Part shown: positions 6,205 to 7,042 of the stretch, one piece after another
Numbering within the stretch: the first letter of the stretch is position 1
How the letters are laid out: every line of letters starts with the position of its first letter
DNA from: Chloroflexota bacterium
GTDB taxonomy: Bacteria; Chloroflexota; Dehalococcoidia; DSTF01; RBG-16-68-14
Reading direction: 5' to 3'
Length of the DNA: 7,042 nt
Assembly: GCA_022561355.1 (NCBI GenBank)
Contig: JADFRJ010000123.1
Location: forward strand, 1 to 7,042
Position numbers and translations under genes: made by a program
Notes under the pieces: generated by a model
Told to the model about the DNA's origin: nothing
The model's input: the letters and a program-made list of their open reading frames with translations, nothing else
Database searches by the model: none

Positions 6205-6236
6205 ATGTACACGCGCAGTGGCCGGCGCGTGTGCAT
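6205..6236 (+). promoter_or_regulatory. 12-bp stem-loop in the 5' leader of the second cohesin gene
   Basis: Bases 6205-6216 pair with 6225-6236 over twelve positions with a single U-G wobble (T6208/G6233). The core ACACGCGC/GCGCGTGT is perfect and the loop is AGTGGCCG. It ends 24 bases before the ATG, and no T-run follows, so it is not a terminator. It may act on mRNA stability or translation, or be a protein-binding dyad in DNA. Confidence 0.5.
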
Positions 6237-6260
6237 GTGGCTGTCGGGTATGTGGGGGGA

Positions 6261-7042
6261 ATGGAAATAGATACCGTGTCGGCGCGATTAATTCGCAGGG
6301 CGGTGCTTCTCGTCGCCCTCGCCCTCCTCGGCGTCCTCATCGTCCTAGGCACAGTTCAGTCTGGCAGCCCATCCGCCGAGGCCTCCTCCACGGGCATGTC
6401 GTTGCGGGTTTACTCCAGCGTGGTAACGTCGCCCGCCAATCTCGTCTGCGATTTCGGTGACAGCAAATGCGAAGTTGCCGTCGAGCACACGTTCAGTGTT
6501 GACATCGTCACGGACTCGGCGCCGGCTGGCGGGTTTACCGCCTACAAGATCGCCCTCTTGTATTCGGGCGACGTGAACCTCGTGCAGCAAGCCGCAGTGA
6601 ACGTCAACCGCGTCCCGTCATGCATCTCACTGCTGGCCTCTAGCCAGGAGGCTGCAGGCACCTACAACATCTCGTGTGGGACCGACCTCACCTCGTTCAG
6701 CGGAACGCTCGCGAACATACGGTTCGACTGTAAGAGCGCCGGCCAGGGGCAGATCTCTCTACTGGCGGGACAACCCGGCGGAAGCCTGTACATACAGCCT
6801 CGCGATCCAGCCTTGATCCCAATCAAGAACCCTGATGCCGTGACCGTGAACTGCGTGACGACGGCCCCGACCGACACGCCCACCGACACGCCGACCGACA
6901 CGCCGACCGACACACCGACCAACACGCCAACGAATACGCCGACGCATACGGCGACGCCCACCAACGTGCCGACGGCCACGAACACCCCCACGCTTACCCC
7001 CAGCAACACGCCTACGAGCACGCAGACGCATACGCCGACCGT
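6261..7042 (+). CDS. Exported cohesin-like domain protein with Thr/Pro repeat (3' partial)
   Basis: The frame is open from the ATG at 6261 to the window end, giving 260 codons. A signal peptide is clear: basic n-region (RLIRR, 9-13), hydrophobic core 14-30 and an AxA site at A39-E-A41. Residues about 46-199 form a cohesin-like beta domain (VEHTFSVDIVT, GGFTAYKIALLYSGDVNLVQQ, SGTLANIRFDC, PDAVTVNC). Six cysteines (63, 70, 121, 139, 157, 198) permit three disulfides. From residue 203 a PTDT/PTNT array runs to the edge, so at least the C-terminus and perhaps more domains lie beyond. A GGGGGGA run abuts the ATG, closer than usual; in-frame GTG codons at 6231, 6237, 6252 and 6276 are alternative starts. 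This domain lacks FLGSTGRT and is of a different subtype from the triple cohesin. Probably a secreted surface protein; function unknown. Confidence 0.82.
   Translation, partial: MEIDTVSARLIRRAVLLVALALLGVLIVLGTVQSGSPSAEASSTGMSLRVYSSVVTSPANLVCDFGDSKCEVAVEHTFSVDIVTDSAPAGGFTAYKIALLYSGDVNLVQQAAVNVNRVPSCISLLASSQEAAGTYNISCGTDLTSFSGTLANIRFDCKSAGQGQISLLAGQPGGSLYIQPRDPALIPIKNPDAVTVNCVTTAPTDTPTDTPTDTPTDTPTNTPTNTPTHTATPTNVPTATNTPTLTPSNTPTSTQTHTPT
6867..7042 (+). repeat. 12-bp-period tandem repeat coding for PTDT/PTNT units, cut by the window end
   Basis: The first six or seven units (PTDT x4, PTNT x2, PTHT) are nearly uniform at DNA level, with GACACGCCGACC as the main unit. Later units diverge (ATPTNVPTATNTPTLTP). 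The same unit type is used in the first linker of the triple cohesin gene at 3751-3837, so the two loci share a potential recombination target 3.1 kb apart. Confidence 0.7.

Larger units (their letters stand above)
5686..6260. other. 575-bp intergenic region between the two cohesin genes
   Basis: I see no supported gene. A 31-codon ORF at 5898-5993 (MQPEYAMLRLT...) has its nearest AAGG 14 bases upstream, too far to convince. The region holds a perfect 10-bp palindrome ACTGATCAGT (5823-5832), a direct repeat TTAGGTTGAC (5920-5929 and 6192-6201), a strong terminator hairpin (6006-6036), a promoter-like pair (6118-6146) and a leader hairpin (6205-6236). The first 320 bases are either a long 3' untranslated region of the cohesin gene or an unannotated transcript ending at the terminator. 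Confidence 0.6.

Noticed and set aside
1..7042. CRISPR array
   Set aside because: The only regular repeats are short 12-bp in-frame coding units with no unique spacers.

Overview
The window most likely comes from a Chloroflexota bacterium, perhaps Dehalococcoidia-like. This rests on style rather than a marker gene. Two secreted or membrane-anchored proteins carry cohesin-like beta domains joined by long Thr/Pro repeats of the TPTDTPT type, and they sit beside an HD-GYP signalling protein in high-GC DNA. Every gene I can support is on the + strand.

Left part (1-1074): lower-GC, A-rich DNA with tightly packed small genes. In order these are the tail of a lysine-rich protein, a 35-residue basic peptide, a HTH plus four-cysteine zinc-ribbon protein, and an XRE-type HTH fused to sigma-70 region 4. 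Two of the three junctions are TGATG stop/start overlaps. This looks like a phage or integrated-element regulatory cluster, or its remnant. The sigma-like gene keeps region 4.1 (LRFGLDGEEPLT) but loses region 4.2 to a frame change, and pieces resembling region 4.2 lie in another frame downstream, so it is probably decaying.

Junction (1075-1520): no convincing gene. It holds a GC-rich hairpin (1286-1303) and a perfect 23-bp odd-length palindrome (1359-1381). Composition changes from element-like to chromosomal across it.

Middle (1521-5685): a two-gene operon. The first gene is a membrane sensor with a Cache-like outer domain, HAMP and a complete HD-GYP domain, predicted to degrade cyclic di-GMP. 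One base after its stop comes an 800-residue exported protein with three related cohesin-like domains, each with the motif FLGSTGRT and a pair of cysteines, joined by Thr/Pro linkers. The arrangement suggests a c-di-GMP-linked surface or adhesion module; that functional link is inference.

Right part (5686-7042): a 575-bp gap holds an intrinsic terminator (6006-6036), a sigma-70-like promoter (6118-6146) and a long 5'-leader hairpin (6205-6236). A second exported, divergent cohesin-like protein with a Thr/Pro array then starts at 6261 and runs off the window.
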